Below are positions 54,996-63,183 of a stretch of 64,000 nt of DNA, one piece after another. The translations under genes and the position numbers were made by a program. Under the pieces are notes generated by a model that did no database searches, was not told where the DNA came from, and saw only the letters and a program-made list of their open reading frames with translations. Numbering within the stretch: the stretch's first letter is position 1; every line of letters starts with the position of its first letter. Origin of the DNA: Gammaproteobacteria bacterium (GTDB lineage: Bacteria > Pseudomonadota > Gammaproteobacteria > DSM-19610); NCBI GenBank assembly GCA_015494295.1, contig WGBO01000006.1, positions 62,001-126,000 of the forward strand. The letters run 5' to 3'.

Positions 54996-55512
54996 TGCGA
55001 TTGGCCGGCATGAACTCGGGCGTTTCGCCGAGATCACGGAACTTGTGGTAGATGTTGTTGAGGTGGGTCCTGAGCGTCGCCCGCGAAATCGACAGGGTCT
55101 TGCAGATCTCCGGGTTGGAGACACCGCGAATGGTCAGCGACACCACCTCGGTCTCGCGCTTGGTGAGACCCCGCTCCTTGTAATAGGCAAGCGCCATGTC
55201 GTAACGCTCCTTGAGCGGTTGCAGGAACGTGATGATACTCTCGGTGGTGCACAGCAGGGTGACATCGAAAAAGTCACCATGCAGAAAGCTGTTCTTGTAG
55301 ACCCGACTACCCCAGTCCTTCCACTGCTGGGTTCGATCGCTGGCGTACAGCTCCATGCAGCCGGTCTCGCACGTCTCGCCAACCCGTTCGCCGCACAGCT
55401 CCCGGCAGTAGTCGTTCTGGCTCAACACGCACTTGTTGCGGTCCTTGACACATACCGCGACATTGCTTTGTTCCAGGGATGCTTCCAGTATATCGCTCAT
55501 AGACGTGGACAC
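54982..55512 (-). CDS. LuxR-type regulator with a cysteine-rich N-terminal domain
   Basis: 176 residues. The C-terminal third is a LuxR/NarL helix-turn-helix (Leu-Thr-Lys-Arg-Glu-Thr-Glu-Val-Val ... Ile-Tyr-His-Lys-Phe). The N-terminal ~100 residues look PAS-like and hold evenly spaced cysteines: Cys28-x7-Cys36-x3-Cys40-x7-Cys48-x3-Cys52, plus Cys21 and Cys88. Such spacing suggests metal, Fe-S or disulfide redox sensing. It lacks a receiver domain. It overlaps ubiT and faces the ubiUV operon tail, so it may control ubiquinone or anaerobic genes. A possible FNR half-conserved site lies about 105 bp upstream. Sensing is inferred from cysteine spacing only. Confidence 0.85.
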   Translation of the reverse strand: MSTSMSDILEASLEQSNVAVCVKDRNKCVLSQNDYCRELCGERVGETCETGCMELYASDRTQQWKDWGSRVYKNSFLHGDFFDVTLLCTTESIITFLQPLKERYDMALAYYKERGLTKRETEVVSLTIRGVSNPEICKTLSISRATLRTHLNNIYHKFRDLGETPEFMPANRIAQS

Positions 55513-55616
55513 CTTGTGTTAGTGGGCCATTTGATAGTCAGGAAAACCAGCAAATTCAAACAGTATGGGTAATCAACAGGCAGGATGGATTTTAGAAGCG
55601 CGCCCATGCGCTTTCC

Positions 55617-55630
55617 TTGATCTGGCTCAG
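55617..55630 (-). promoter_or_regulatory. Weak FNR-type site near the LuxR-type gene
   Basis: TTGAT-CTGG-CTCAG on the plus strand has one perfect FNR half-site and a poor second half. It lies about 105 bp upstream of the regulator start on the minus strand. Suggestive only, because the site at 50010 has the same CTGG spacer. Confidence 0.35.
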
Positions 55631-55694
55631 ATCGGCGTGCGAAAACCGGCGCCGTCATACCCGCCGGGTCTAAAATCCGCCGGATTCCGCTACA

Positions 55695-55853
55695 ATGCCG
55701 CGATGCCCGCGACTCCCGCCACCCCTTCGCGCCCGCCCGCACCGCACGGGCGAACTGATCCGGACGACCAAGGGCCGGCTCGCCGGGCTGGCGTCGCGGC
55801 TCAAGAACGAGTATTTTTCGCGCGGTTTGAACCTGGACGACGAGGCTGACTGA
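55695..55853 (+). CDS. Short unknown protein (52 residues) upstream of the FKBP gene
   Basis: An ATG-to-TGA frame of 52 codons whose stop directly abuts the FKBP ATG. The first ~18 residues are Pro/Arg-rich; the rest reads like a real amphipathic helix with [15 protein letters not shown] and ends acidic (Leu-Asp-Asp-Glu-Ala-Asp). No clear Shine-Dalgarno. The true start may be further in, since internal CTG codons exist. I recognise no family; the tight junction with the FKBP gene is the best support for a real gene. Confidence 0.55.
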   Translation: MPRCPRLPPPLRARPHRTGELIRTTKGRLAGLASRLKNEYFSRGLNLDDEAD

Positions 55854-56204
55854 ATGAGCGAAATCACCACCGACAGCGGACTGAAATACGTGGACATCGT
55901 GGAAGGCGACGGAGCCCTTTGCACCGGGCGCGGCCAGACCGCCATCGTCCACTACACCGGCTGGCTGGAGGACGGCACCAAGTTCGATTCCAGCGTCGAC
56001 CGCAACGACCCGTTCAGCTTCCCGATCGACTGCAGTTATGTCATCCCCGGCTGGGACGAGGGCGTGGTTGGCATGAAAGTCGGCGGCAAGCGAAAGCTGG
56101 TCGTGCCGCCCGAACTCGGCTATGGCGAACGCGGCGCCGGTGGTGTTATTCCACCCAACGCCACGCTCATCTTCGAGATCGAACTGCTGGAGCTGTCCGA
56201 ATAG
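55854..56204 (+). CDS. FKBP-type peptidyl-prolyl isomerase
   Basis: 116-residue single FKBP domain without signal peptide, so cytoplasmic. Family blocks seen are [25 protein letters not shown] and [10 protein letters not shown], containing the active-site aromatic residues. It lacks the insert-in-flap of SlyD. Its TAG stop shares its last base with the nadC GTG start. Confidence 0.95.
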   Translation: MSEITTDSGLKYVDIVEGDGALCTGRGQTAIVHYTGWLEDGTKFDSSVDRNDPFSFPIDCSYVIPGWDEGVVGMKVGGKRKLVVPPELGYGERGAGGVIPPNATLIFEIELLELSE

Positions 56205-57040
56205 TGCTGCTCGAGGTTCTCGAAGCGCATATCGACGAAGACGTGCGCCGCGCCCTGGAGGAAGACCTCGGTCAGGGCGACATCACCGCCCGGCTGGTGC
56301 CCGCCGACGGCGTGTGGAAAGCCAGTGTCTACAGCCGCGAACACGCCGTGCTGTGCGGGCGCAACTGGTTCGACGCCGTGTTCCGGCACATCGACGAGCG
56401 CGTGGACATTCGCTGGTATGCCGCGGACGGCGAACCGGTCGCCCCCCACCAGGTGGTCTGCACCCTGAAAGGACCGGCGCGCAGCCTTCTCAGCGGCGAA
56501 CGCGCCGCCCTTAATTTCCTGCAAACCCTGTCCGGCACCGCCACCCTGTCACATCGTTACGCGCGCGCCGTGGAAGGTCTGCCGACGCGCATCCTGGACA
56601 CCCGCAAGACCATCCCGGGCCTGCGCCGCGCCCAGAAATACGCTGTCCGCGCCGGCGGCTGCCACAACCATCGCATGGGACTCTACGACGCCTTCCTGAT
56701 CAAGGAGAACCACATCATGGCGGCCGGCTCCATCGCCAGCGCGGTCAGCCGGGCCCGCGAACTGGACGCCGCCCTGCCGGTGGAAGTGGAAGTGGAAGAC
56801 CTCGACGAACTCGGTCAGGCGCTGGAAGCCGGCGCCGACCGGGTGATGCTGGACAATTTCTCCGTCGACATGCTGCGCCAGGCCGTCGCCCTCAACGCGG
56901 GGCGGGCGGAACTCGAAGCCTCCGGCGGCATCACCCTGGACAACCTGCGCCAGTACGCCGAAACCGGCGTGGATTACATTTCGATCGGCGCGCTGACCAA
57001 GGACGTGAAAGCCGTCGACCTGTCGATGCGTTTCGACTGA
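56204..57040 (+). CDS. nadC: Nicotinate-nucleotide pyrophosphorylase (quinolinate phosphoribosyltransferase)
   Basis: 278-residue enzyme converting quinolinate and PRPP to nicotinate mononucleotide in de novo NAD synthesis. Typical blocks are Glu-Asp-Leu-Gly-Gln-Gly-Asp-Ile-Thr, the [10 protein letters not shown] substrate loop, His-Asn-His-Arg-Met-Gly-Leu-Tyr-Asp and Glu-Ala-Ser-Gly-Gly-Ile. GTG 56204 overlaps the FKBP stop (TAGTG), indicating coupling. A perfect hairpin terminator follows 30 bp after the stop. Confidence 0.96.
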   Translation: MLLEVLEAHIDEDVRRALEEDLGQGDITARLVPADGVWKASVYSREHAVLCGRNWFDAVFRHIDERVDIRWYAADGEPVAPHQVVCTLKGPARSLLSGERAALNFLQTLSGTATLSHRYARAVEGLPTRILDTRKTIPGLRRAQKYAVRAGGCHNHRMGLYDAFLIKENHIMAAGSIASAVSRARELDAALPVEVEVEDLDELGQALEAGADRVMLDNFSVDMLRQAVALNAGRAELEASGGITLDNLRQYAETGVDYISIGALTKDVKAVDLSMRFD

Positions 57041-57070
57041 ACACACAGGACTACCGGAACCCCGAAATAC

Positions 57071-57096
57071 AAACGGCGGCCAAGGGCCGCCGTTTT
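57071..57096 (+). terminator. Intrinsic terminator after nadC
   Basis: An 11-bp perfect stem (AAACGGCGGCC / GGCCGCCGTTT) with a 3-nt loop followed by T. It separates nadC from the convergent PEP-CTERM gene and, because of the A-run on the left, may act in both directions. Confidence 0.88.
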
Positions 57097-57115
57097 CCCT
57101 GCAGGACGGGAGAAA

Positions 57116-57688
57116 CTACGCCTTGCGCCGCCGGGCAATTCCGGCGATGCCGATCAACCCCGAACCGAACAGCCACACCGCCGCCGGTACCGGCACCACG
57201 GCAGTCGACGCGGTCGAGGAAGACCAGGTAAAGGTATTCTGATCCACGGTCTGACTGCTCAGACGCCAGGCGCCCGGCGTCGGCTCATAGCCCGGCGCCG
57301 TCAACAGGCCGGTGCCGGACAGCAACAGAAAATAGGCGTCGTGGTAGATCACCGACAGGCTGTCCATGGTGAAAGTAAAGCTGCCCACCGTCCACAGGTT
57401 GACGGGATTGGGCGCCAGCGCAGGATCGAACTGGAAGTCGGCAGTCGTCACCGCCGCACCAGGCAGCCCCGCAAAATCACCCGTCGCCTGGTCGACACTG
57501 GCACTGCCATCGAACGCAATGCCGGTCGCCGCACCAAGGGTCGTCGACAACAACGACGCATCGACCGGACCAAAACCGCCGCTCAAGGAAATCGAGCCAT
57601 CGACCAGCACCGCTTTCGCCGGCGACGCTGCCACCCCCCCCAATACCGCGATCAAGACAAACACGCGGCTAAAAAAACGCAATTCCAT
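57116..57688 (-). CDS. PEP-CTERM (VPxPA-type) exported protein
   Basis: 190 residues. The signal peptide (Arg-Phe-Phe-Ser-Arg, hydrophobic core, Ala-Lys-Ala) leads to a ~130-residue beta-rich, Ser/Thr-rich body of unknown role. The C-terminus is a sorting tail: Val-Pro-Val-Pro-Ala-Ala-Val-Trp-Leu-Phe-Gly-Ser-Gly-Leu, a transmembrane stretch, then Ala-Arg-Arg-Arg-Lys-Ala. Such tails are processed by exosortase and linked to exopolysaccharide producers. ATG 57688 is set by AGGAAGG upstream; the longer frame lacks a signal start. No exosortase is in this window. Confidence 0.9.
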   Translation of the reverse strand: MELRFFSRVFVLIAVLGGVAASPAKAVLVDGSISLSGGFGPVDASLLSTTLGAATGIAFDGSASVDQATGDFAGLPGAAVTTADFQFDPALAPNPVNLWTVGSFTFTMDSLSVIYHDAYFLLLSGTGLLTAPGYEPTPGAWRLSSQTVDQNTFTWSSSTASTAVVPVPAAVWLFGSGLIGIAGIARRRKA

Positions 57689-58245
57689 TAAACCTTCCTC
57701 CTGACATCCCGGACTTCCCCCGGTGGTTTGGGCGCCGCGAAAAACAGCACCAAAAAATACAATTTCGCCGCAATTCTTAAGCAAAAATTAAACCAACATC
57801 CACACCCAAGCAATATCAATCGCTTAGCACCGTATGCACTATCAGGGGGCGTAATAGTGTAAAGTTTTCCAGAAAACTGTCTGATATTCCTTACGCTTGT
57901 TTCCCAACAAACCAGCCGGTGTAAAAAATACCGAATATTCTGAAAAAGCCTTGCCTGGATCGGGAAATCGATAACCCAAAACAATGTAAGGAAGCCCGAC
58001 ATACACTTCGGCGTCATGGAATCAATTCCCGCTTCGCGAACGGCTCCAAACATTCCCAAAAGCCCGGCCCCGGCAACCAAACAGATTCAGGAACCAGCAC
58101 CAGACACACGGCTGAAAAGTTCGTTGTTACCCGCGAAGCTAAAGGCTGTCCATGGGTACAGGCAGACATCATTGGTCTGCATTTTTAATAACCGACTGTT
58201 TTTTTGGTTTTTTCAGGTCTGCCTGGGGCCTGGTGGAGGGGTAAA
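57689..58245. other. 557-bp AT-richer intergenic stretch
   Basis: Between the PEP-CTERM gene and tRNA-Thr, base composition drops visibly below that of its neighbours (runs such as AAAAAATACAATTT). It holds the promoter region of the PEP-CTERM gene and, at 58027-58102, a relic of another PEP-CTERM tail. No other gene, repeat or RNA is apparent. Lower GC and a gene relic suggest old transferred or decaying DNA next to a tRNA gene. Confidence 0.6.
58027..58102 (-). pseudogene. Relic of a PEP-CTERM C-terminal tail with a frameshift
   Basis: On the minus strand one frame reads Val-Leu-Val-Pro-Glu-Ser-Val-Trp-Leu and, after a one-base loss, the next frame reads Gly-Ala-Gly-Leu-Leu-Gly-Met-Phe-Gly-Ala-Val-Arg. 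Joined, they match the VPxPAxVWLFGxGLLG pattern of the intact PEP-CTERM gene just downstream. No upstream body of the gene is recognisable. Read as the remnant of a second, decayed copy. Confidence 0.55.
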
Positions 58246-58321
58246 TGGTGCCGGAAAGAGGAATCGAACCCCCGACCTTCTCATTACGAGTGAGCTGCTC
58301 TACCGACTGAGCTATTCCGGC
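58246..58321 (-). tRNA. tRNA-Thr (anticodon CGU)
   Basis: 76 nt including an encoded CCA. On the minus strand the acceptor stem GCCGGAA pairs with TTCCGGC, the D-arm has AGCTCAGTCGGTAGAGC, the anticodon loop is CTCGTAA (anticodon CGT) and the T-arm has GGTTCGATTCC. Reads ACG threonine codons. A lone tRNA between the PEP-CTERM region and the PiT gene; no integrase or att duplication is seen near it. Confidence 0.95.
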
Positions 58322-58432
58322 ATTGACAGGTCTGACCTGACGGAAACCCGGCGAAACGACTGCCGCCGAGCCCGAAGAACGCGCATCTTACCCTGACGGC
58401 AAGCCTTTTTACACCCCGAAAGGCGTGCTGGT

Positions 58433-59698
58433 TCAGCTAAATATACCTTTCAACGTAAAGAAGAACAGGATCGCCAGCAGGCCGCCCGCCGGAAGGGTGA
58501 TCACCCAGGACATGAAGATATTGCGGATCACGGTCATGTTCAGGGCTTCCATGCCACGCGCCAGCCCGACGCCGAGCACCGCTCCCACGAGCGTGTGCGT
58601 GGTGGAAACGGGCAGCCCGGTACCGGACGCCAGCACCACGGTGGTGGCGGCCGCCAGGGTGGCCGCAAAGCCGCGGCTGGGCGTCAGTTCCGTGATGTTG
58701 TTGCCGACCGTGGCGATCACGTGCTTGCCGTACATTACCAGGCCCAGCACGATGCCGGCGCCGCCCAGCAACAGCACCCACATGGGCAACAGCGATTTCG
58801 AGGCCACTTCACCACCGCTCTGTACGATACCGACCACCGCCGCCACGGGACCGATGGCGTTGGCGACGTCGTTGGAACCGTGAGCGAATGCCATGGCGCA
58901 GGCGGTTACCACCATCAGCACGCTGAACACGCGTTCGACGTTGGTGTAATGGAAATCCCGGTCGACGGAAGGATCGAGCTGGATGCGCGACACATAGTAG
59001 CGGCCGACGAAGAACATCAACAGGCCCACCGCGAAGGCGTAGCTGAAGTTCTCGATCGGGGTATTGTGCAGCCCGACATGCTTCAGACCCTTCATGAAGG
59101 TCACCAGGGAAATGATGAAGCCCACCATGAAAATGTAGTACGGCACGTATTTCTTGGCGGCGAGGAAGGGTTCCTCCCGGTTCAGGATGAGGTTCTGCAC
59201 ACTGCGAAACAGGGTGTAGGCGATGAACCCGGCCAGCAGCGGCGATACCACCCAGCTGGCGACGATGGAACCCACCTTGCCCCATTTGACGGCGTCCATG
59301 CCGATACCCACCATCGCAAAACCGACAATGGCGCCGACGATGGAATGGGTGGTGGATACCGGCCAGCCGTTGCGCGAGGCGACCAGCAGCCAGATGCCGG
59401 CCGCCAGCAGGGATGCCAGCATGCCGTAGACAAGCAACTCCGGCGAAGCCGACAGCATCTCGGCATCGACGATTCCCTTGCGGATCGTGCTGGTCACCTG
59501 ACCACCCGCCAGAATGGCGCCGGCGAACTCGAATACCGCGGCAATAGCGACCGCCTGGCGAATGGTCAGCGCACCGGATCCCACCGAGGTGGCCATGGCG
59601 TTGGCCACGTCGTTTGCGCCGATTCCCCAGGCCATGAACAGCCCGAACACGCCGGCGAGCACCAGGAATACCACCCCGTAGACAACAATAATGTCCAT
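58433..59698 (-). CDS. pitA: Low-affinity phosphate transporter (PiT family)
   Basis: 421-residue inner-membrane protein with ten or more helices in two homologous halves. Both PiT signature repeats are present: Gly-Ala-Asn-Asp-Val-Ala-Asn-Ala near residue 29 and Gly-Ser-Asn-Asp-Val-Ala-Asn-Ala in the second half, as well as paired Pro-Val-Ser-Thr-Thr-His motifs. It moves metal-phosphate with protons or Na+. It follows the DUF47 gene by ten bases, a common pair. It complements the high-affinity Pst system of the same window. Confidence 0.94.
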   Translation of the reverse strand: MDIIVVYGVVFLVLAGVFGLFMAWGIGANDVANAMATSVGSGALTIRQAVAIAAVFEFAGAILAGGQVTSTIRKGIVDAEMLSASPELLVYGMLASLLAAGIWLLVASRNGWPVSTTHSIVGAIVGFAMVGIGMDAVKWGKVGSIVASWVVSPLLAGFIAYTLFRSVQNLILNREEPFLAAKKYVPYYIFMVGFIISLVTFMKGLKHVGLHNTPIENFSYAFAVGLLMFFVGRYYVSRIQLDPSVDRDFHYTNVERVFSVLMVVTACAMAFAHGSNDVANAIGPVAAVVGIVQSGGEVASKSLLPMWVLLLGGAGIVLGLVMYGKHVIATVGNNITELTPSRGFAATLAAATTVVLASGTGLPVSTTHTLVGAVLGVGLARGMEALNMTVIRNIFMSWVITLPAGGLLAILFFFTLKGIFS

Positions 59699-59708
59699 GC
59701 GCGTACTC

Positions 59709-60386
59709 CTAGCGTGCCAGCATCAGTTGCAGGCGACTGCCCACGCGCTGGGCGCGATCGGCGAGTTCCCCGGTCCAGTCGATGATCTTGTAGAGGAACA
59801 TCACGTCGATTGGATCGAACGCCTTCTCCACCGCGAAAATCTTGTGGCGAATATCGGCCTGGAGCTTGTCGGTATCGCTTTCGATGGCGTCCAGTTCACT
59901 GATCATGCGCACCACCAGCTTGACTTCCTGGCCGCTGAAACCGGTACCCACGAGCTCGTCGAGTTCATTGATGGCGCGGTTGGCCTGCTCGCAGGCATCC
60001 ACACAGCGCCGAACGTACTTCAGGTAATCGTCGTGAATGATTTCCGGCAGTACCATGTGCCGCCCCAGGATCACACCGGCGATATCCTTGGCGCGGTTGG
60101 CGATGGTGTCCTGCATGGTCAGCACGTCCAGCAGGTCGCGGCGCGACACCGGCATGAACAGCCCCTTGGGCAGGTGCAGGCGCAACTGCTTTTTCAGCAC
60201 GTCGGCTTCTTTCTCCAGATCCGAGATCTGTTTCTGGATTCTTTCCACCTGTTCCCAGTCTTCCTTGATGACATTTTCGAACAGCGGAACCAGTTTCGAT
60301 ACGCAGGCCATGACTTTCGCCATGTGCTGCTGCATGGGTTTGACAGGCGAGCTGCCAAAAATCCCGGACATGTAACCACCTGCCAT
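59709..60386 (-). CDS. DUF47 phosphate transport regulator (PhoU-like)
   Basis: 225-residue helical protein of the DUF47/TIGR00153 family, distantly related to PhoU. It opens with the family's Phe-Gly-Ser-Ser-Pro-Val-Lys-Pro-Met-Gln and has acidic helices (Asp-Leu-Glu-Lys-Glu-Ala-Asp, Asp-Ala-Ile-Glu-Ser-Asp-Thr-Asp) that could bind metal. It precedes pit and is thought to adjust PiT activity. No Pho box is evident upstream, suggesting it is outside the Pho regulon. Confidence 0.92.
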   Translation of the reverse strand: MAGGYMSGIFGSSPVKPMQQHMAKVMACVSKLVPLFENVIKEDWEQVERIQKQISDLEKEADVLKKQLRLHLPKGLFMPVSRRDLLDVLTMQDTIANRAKDIAGVILGRHMVLPEIIHDDYLKYVRRCVDACEQANRAINELDELVGTGFSGQEVKLVVRMISELDAIESDTDKLQADIRHKIFAVEKAFDPIDVMFLYKIIDWTGELADRAQRVGSRLQLMLAR

Positions 60387-60520
60387 GCGAGTCTCCTCTG
60401 CCGCCTTCGGTCATGTGTGTATGAGGGGTGTAATACAGCTGCCTGGCGCGCATTCTAGCGGCAAGATCGGGAAATTGCATTGATCCGCGCGTTACCGGCC
60501 GGAAACGCGTCGGCGAACGC

Positions 60521-60961
60521 TCAGGCGTGCGATTCGGCCGGGCGCACGCGAATCACGACTTCCACGCTTTCCAGCTCGGTGCCAGCCGGCAGGTCGGGAA
60601 TCCGCCCCTGCAGGTCGCCATCCAGTTCGATATCCGACAACTCGCCGGTGGCGATATTGTAGACGTGGTGGTGGGGCGTGCTGTTGGTATCGTAGAAGAT
60701 GCGATTGGGGTCGACGATCACTTCGCGCAGAATGCCGCGCTTCGCAAACAGGCCCAGGGTGTTGTATACGGTGGCCTTGGAAACCGGCTTGCCGATGTGG
60801 TTGACCCGCTCCAGCACCTGGTCGGCGCTGAGGTGCTGATGCTCTGCGAACAGGATCTGGGCGATACGCAGCCGCTGCCGGGTCGGCTGGATACCGGCCA
60901 CGCTGAGCCGCGTCGCGGCACTCGCCTCGTCGAGCAAACGTATGGGAAACCGTTCAGCCAT
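60521..60961 (-). CDS. Fur-family regulator (Irr/PerR-like)
   Basis: 146-residue Fur-fold protein. The winged helix is clear (Pro-Thr-Arg-Gln-Arg-Leu ..., Val-Ser-Lys-Ala-Thr-Val-Tyr-Asn-Thr-Leu), and the metal region has Phe-Tyr-Asp-Thr-Asn-Ser-Thr-Pro-His-His-His-Val-Tyr. The three His in a row and lack of the C-terminal Cys-x2-Cys pairs point to the Irr/PerR side rather than canonical Fur or Zur. It could sense haem-iron or peroxide. The start ATG 60961 fits homology. Monocistronic; targets unknown. Confidence 0.88.
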   Translation of the reverse strand: MAERFPIRLLDEASAATRLSVAGIQPTRQRLRIAQILFAEHQHLSADQVLERVNHIGKPVSKATVYNTLGLFAKRGILREVIVDPNRIFYDTNSTPHHHVYNIATGELSDIELDGDLQGRIPDLPAGTELESVEVVIRVRPAESHA

Positions 60962-61000
60962 AACGCCAAGTATACGCTGACATTTTAGACGAAGTCCAGA

Positions 61001-62104
61001 TCAGGCCAGGGAACTGCGGGCCAGCCGCGCCGGCTGGCAGGGCGCCGGGTCAAGAATCGGCTCGCGAGCGCTCAACTGGTCGACCAGCAAGCGGGCGGAC
61101 GCCGGCCCCAGCACCACGCCGTTGCGGAAGTGGCCGCTACAGACGTAAAGATTGGCGATTTCCGGGTGGGGTCCGATGGCCGGCACGCCGTCCGGGCTGC
61201 CCGGCCTCAGGCCGGCCCAGTGGCACTCGACGGGCAGATCCGCCAGCGCCGGGATCAGCCGCGCCGCATCGCGCCGCAGCTCCTCCAGTGCCTGCGGCGT
61301 GGCGCGCTTCTCGAACCCGGTATATTCCAGCGTGCTGCCGAACAACACACGGCCATCTCGGCGCGGGATCGCGTAGCGCCCTTCGTACAGGGTGATACGG
61401 CGCAGCAGACCGGGCGGGCCACGAAACAGCACCATCTGCCCACGCACCGGCTCTATCGGCAGACGCAAGCCCGTCTGTTCGAGCAGCGCGCCGCTCCAGG
61501 CGCCGCTGGCCACGACGAAGACATCGGCAGACAGGCGACCTGCAGGGGTTCGCACCGCGGCGATTCGCGCCCCGCTGCGCTCCCAGCCCTGTACGGGGCA
61601 GTCACTGCGGATCTCAACCCCGCCAAGCTCCAGGCTGGCCCGCAAGGCCCGGACCATGCGCGGATTGCGCACCTGGCCCACCGCCGGCAACCAGGCGCCG
61701 GTGGCGAAATCGACACCCAGCCGCGGCTCCAGCGCGCGGGCGCCGGCGGCGTCCGTCACCTCCAGCCCGGCATCGAAACGCGCCGCCCAGGCGCGCGCGT
61801 CGTCGAGGTCGCCCGGTTCGCCGATCAGCAGCCCCGAAGGCTCGCACTCCGGATCGATACCGGTCTCGGTGCGCAACGCCTCGCACAGCCCCGGGTAGGC
61901 GCGCTGGCTCCAGCGCGCCAGTTCACTGACCACGTCCGGGTAACGCCAGGGATAGAGCGGAGACAGTATCCCGCCACCCGCCCAGGAGGATTCGCGCGCC
62001 GGCCGCGCCCGCTCCAGCACTGTGACGGTGTGTCCCACGGCCGCCAGTTCGCGGGCTGTCAACATGCCGATGATGCCGGCGCCAACGACGATGACCTCAG
62101 ACAC
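61001..62104 (-). CDS. thiO: Glycine oxidase ThiO (FAD-dependent)
   Basis: 367-residue D-amino-acid-oxidase-fold flavoprotein. Dinucleotide loop Gly-Ala-Gly-Ile-Ile-Gly at residues 8-13, then Ser-Ser-Trp-Ala-Gly-Gly-Gly and a C-terminal Cys-Ser-Gly-His-Phe-Arg-Asn-Gly block typical of ThiO. It makes iminoglycine for the thiazole ring of thiamin. No other thiamin gene is adjacent here. The pilE-like gene ends 32 bp upstream of its start on the same strand, so the two could be co-transcribed. Confidence 0.92.
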   Translation of the reverse strand: MSEVIVVGAGIIGMLTARELAAVGHTVTVLERARPARESSWAGGGILSPLYPWRYPDVVSELARWSQRAYPGLCEALRTETGIDPECEPSGLLIGEPGDLDDARAWAARFDAGLEVTDAAGARALEPRLGVDFATGAWLPAVGQVRNPRMVRALRASLELGGVEIRSDCPVQGWERSGARIAAVRTPAGRLSADVFVVASGAWSGALLEQTGLRLPIEPVRGQMVLFRGPPGLLRRITLYEGRYAIPRRDGRVLFGSTLEYTGFEKRATPQALEELRRDAARLIPALADLPVECHWAGLRPGSPDGVPAIGPHPEIANLYVCSGHFRNGVVLGPASARLLVDQLSAREPILDPAPCQPARLARSSLA

Positions 62105-62136
62105 GACACCACCCCGCCGCCCGCTTCACGCGGCCA

Positions 62137-62544
62137 TCAACGGTTCCAGCAGGAAGCGCCCGCGTAGCCCCCGCCGTACACCGGGCCTTCGGAGGAAAGC
62201 GCGAAGGTCCCGCAGGCGTCACCGCGCTGCGCGCCGGCGGGGACGGCCAGCAAAAGAAAGTCGCCCCCCGCCTCGCGTTGCAGGCGCAGGCGGTAATGCC
62301 CGCCCGGCGAGCTGCCGCCGGCATAACCGAGCTCGTCGAGATCCGCGCTGTATTCGCCGTGGTGGGCGCGCCAGCGCAACTGCGCAAGCTGCAACTGCAA
62401 CAGTACGGCCATCGCATCGACGCGCCGCGACCTGGCCACGTAACCGCTATAGGAAGGAACCGTAATGGACGCGAGAATCGCAACAATTGACAGGGCTATC
62501 AGTAACTCGGGCAAGGAAAAACCGGGAACACCGGATCGGTACAT
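62137..62544 (-). CDS. PilE-like type IV minor pilin
   Basis: 135 residues. A short leader ends with Gly, and the mature part begins Phe-Ser-Leu-Pro-Glu-Leu-Leu-Ile-Ala-Leu, the class III prepilin signature with Glu at +5, here with Pro rather than Thr/Val before it. A single N-terminal helix is followed by a globular domain with two C-terminal cysteines (Cys near the Gly-Asp-Ala-Cys-Gly and the final Cys-Trp). ATG 62544 has AAGGAG upstream and replaces a longer frame. It faces away from the FimT-PilW-PilX genes, sharing the intergenic region. Confidence 0.88.
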   Translation of the reverse strand: MYRSGVPGFSLPELLIALSIVAILASITVPSYSGYVARSRRVDAMAVLLQLQLAQLRWRAHHGEYSADLDELGYAGGSSPGGHYRLRLQREAGGDFLLLAVPAGAQRGDACGTFALSSEGPVYGGGYAGASCWNR

Positions 62545-62667
62545 GGGGCAACTCCTTTTGCCGTTCACTCATACGGGGACAAAGCCGCATTCCTTGCGCG
62601 CTTCGCGAAAGCGACTATACTCGGCGCGACGACAGGGAACAAGTCGGAAACCTTGAGGAAACGTGTC

Positions 62668-63183
62668 ATGGACGATACGAGACACCCGGGGTTCACACTC
62701 GTCGAGTTACTGATCACGCTGGCGGTGCTTGCCGTGCTGACCGCACTGGCGGCGCCCGCCATGGCGCGCTTCGTGGGCGACGCCCGCCTGCGTGCCGCGA
62801 CCCTGCAACTGGACAGTGAACTTCGACGCGCGCGCACCCACGCACTGGCCCACCGGCAGGCCACCTATTTCTCGATACGCAACACGGGCACGCGCTGGTG
62901 CTATGGCTGGGGCACCGATCCCGGCTGCCGTTGCGACACCGCCCCACGCCTGTGCACCGGCGGCAACGGCCTGCCCCACCTGTTCGGGCCGGACGACTTT
63001 CCCGGTGTGCGGCTCGCCCTGCGCGGCGCCCAACGGGTTCTGCGTTTCTCGCCAGTACGCGGAACCGCGACCGCCGCCACCGTCGTCCTGTCCGGCGCCT
63101 GGCAGGTGAAGCGGGTCATTGTCAGCCCTCTCGGGCGGGTGCGAAACTGCACGCTGGCCGCCAGCGGACCCGGGCGATGCTGA
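62668..63183 (+). CDS. FimT/GspH-type pseudopilin
   Basis: 171 residues. Prepilin motif Pro-Gly-Phe-Thr-Leu-Val-Glu-Leu-Leu near residues 7-15 with Glu at mature +5, a long hydrophobic helix, and a GspH-like C-terminal body rich in cysteines (Cys-Tyr-Gly, Cys-Arg-Cys). The first gene of a minor pilin operon (FimT, PilW, PilX) that primes type IV pilus assembly. ATG 62668 is set by GAGGA nine bases upstream. Overlaps the PilW-like gene by seven bases. Confidence 0.88.
   Translation: MDDTRHPGFTLVELLITLAVLAVLTALAAPAMARFVGDARLRAATLQLDSELRRARTHALAHRQATYFSIRNTGTRWCYGWGTDPGCRCDTAPRLCTGGNGLPHLFGPDDFPGVRLALRGAQRVLRFSPVRGTATAATVVLSGAWQVKRVIVSPLGRVRNCTLAASGPGRC

Noticed and set aside
58246..58321. tRNA-Thr as an integration site for a mobile island
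   Set aside because: No integrase, direct repeat of the tRNA 3' end or phage genes are seen on either side.
58016..58396. A 126-codon plus-strand frame covering the tRNA-Thr region
   Set aside because: It runs through the tRNA gene and the PEP-CTERM relic on the other strand and has no homology features.
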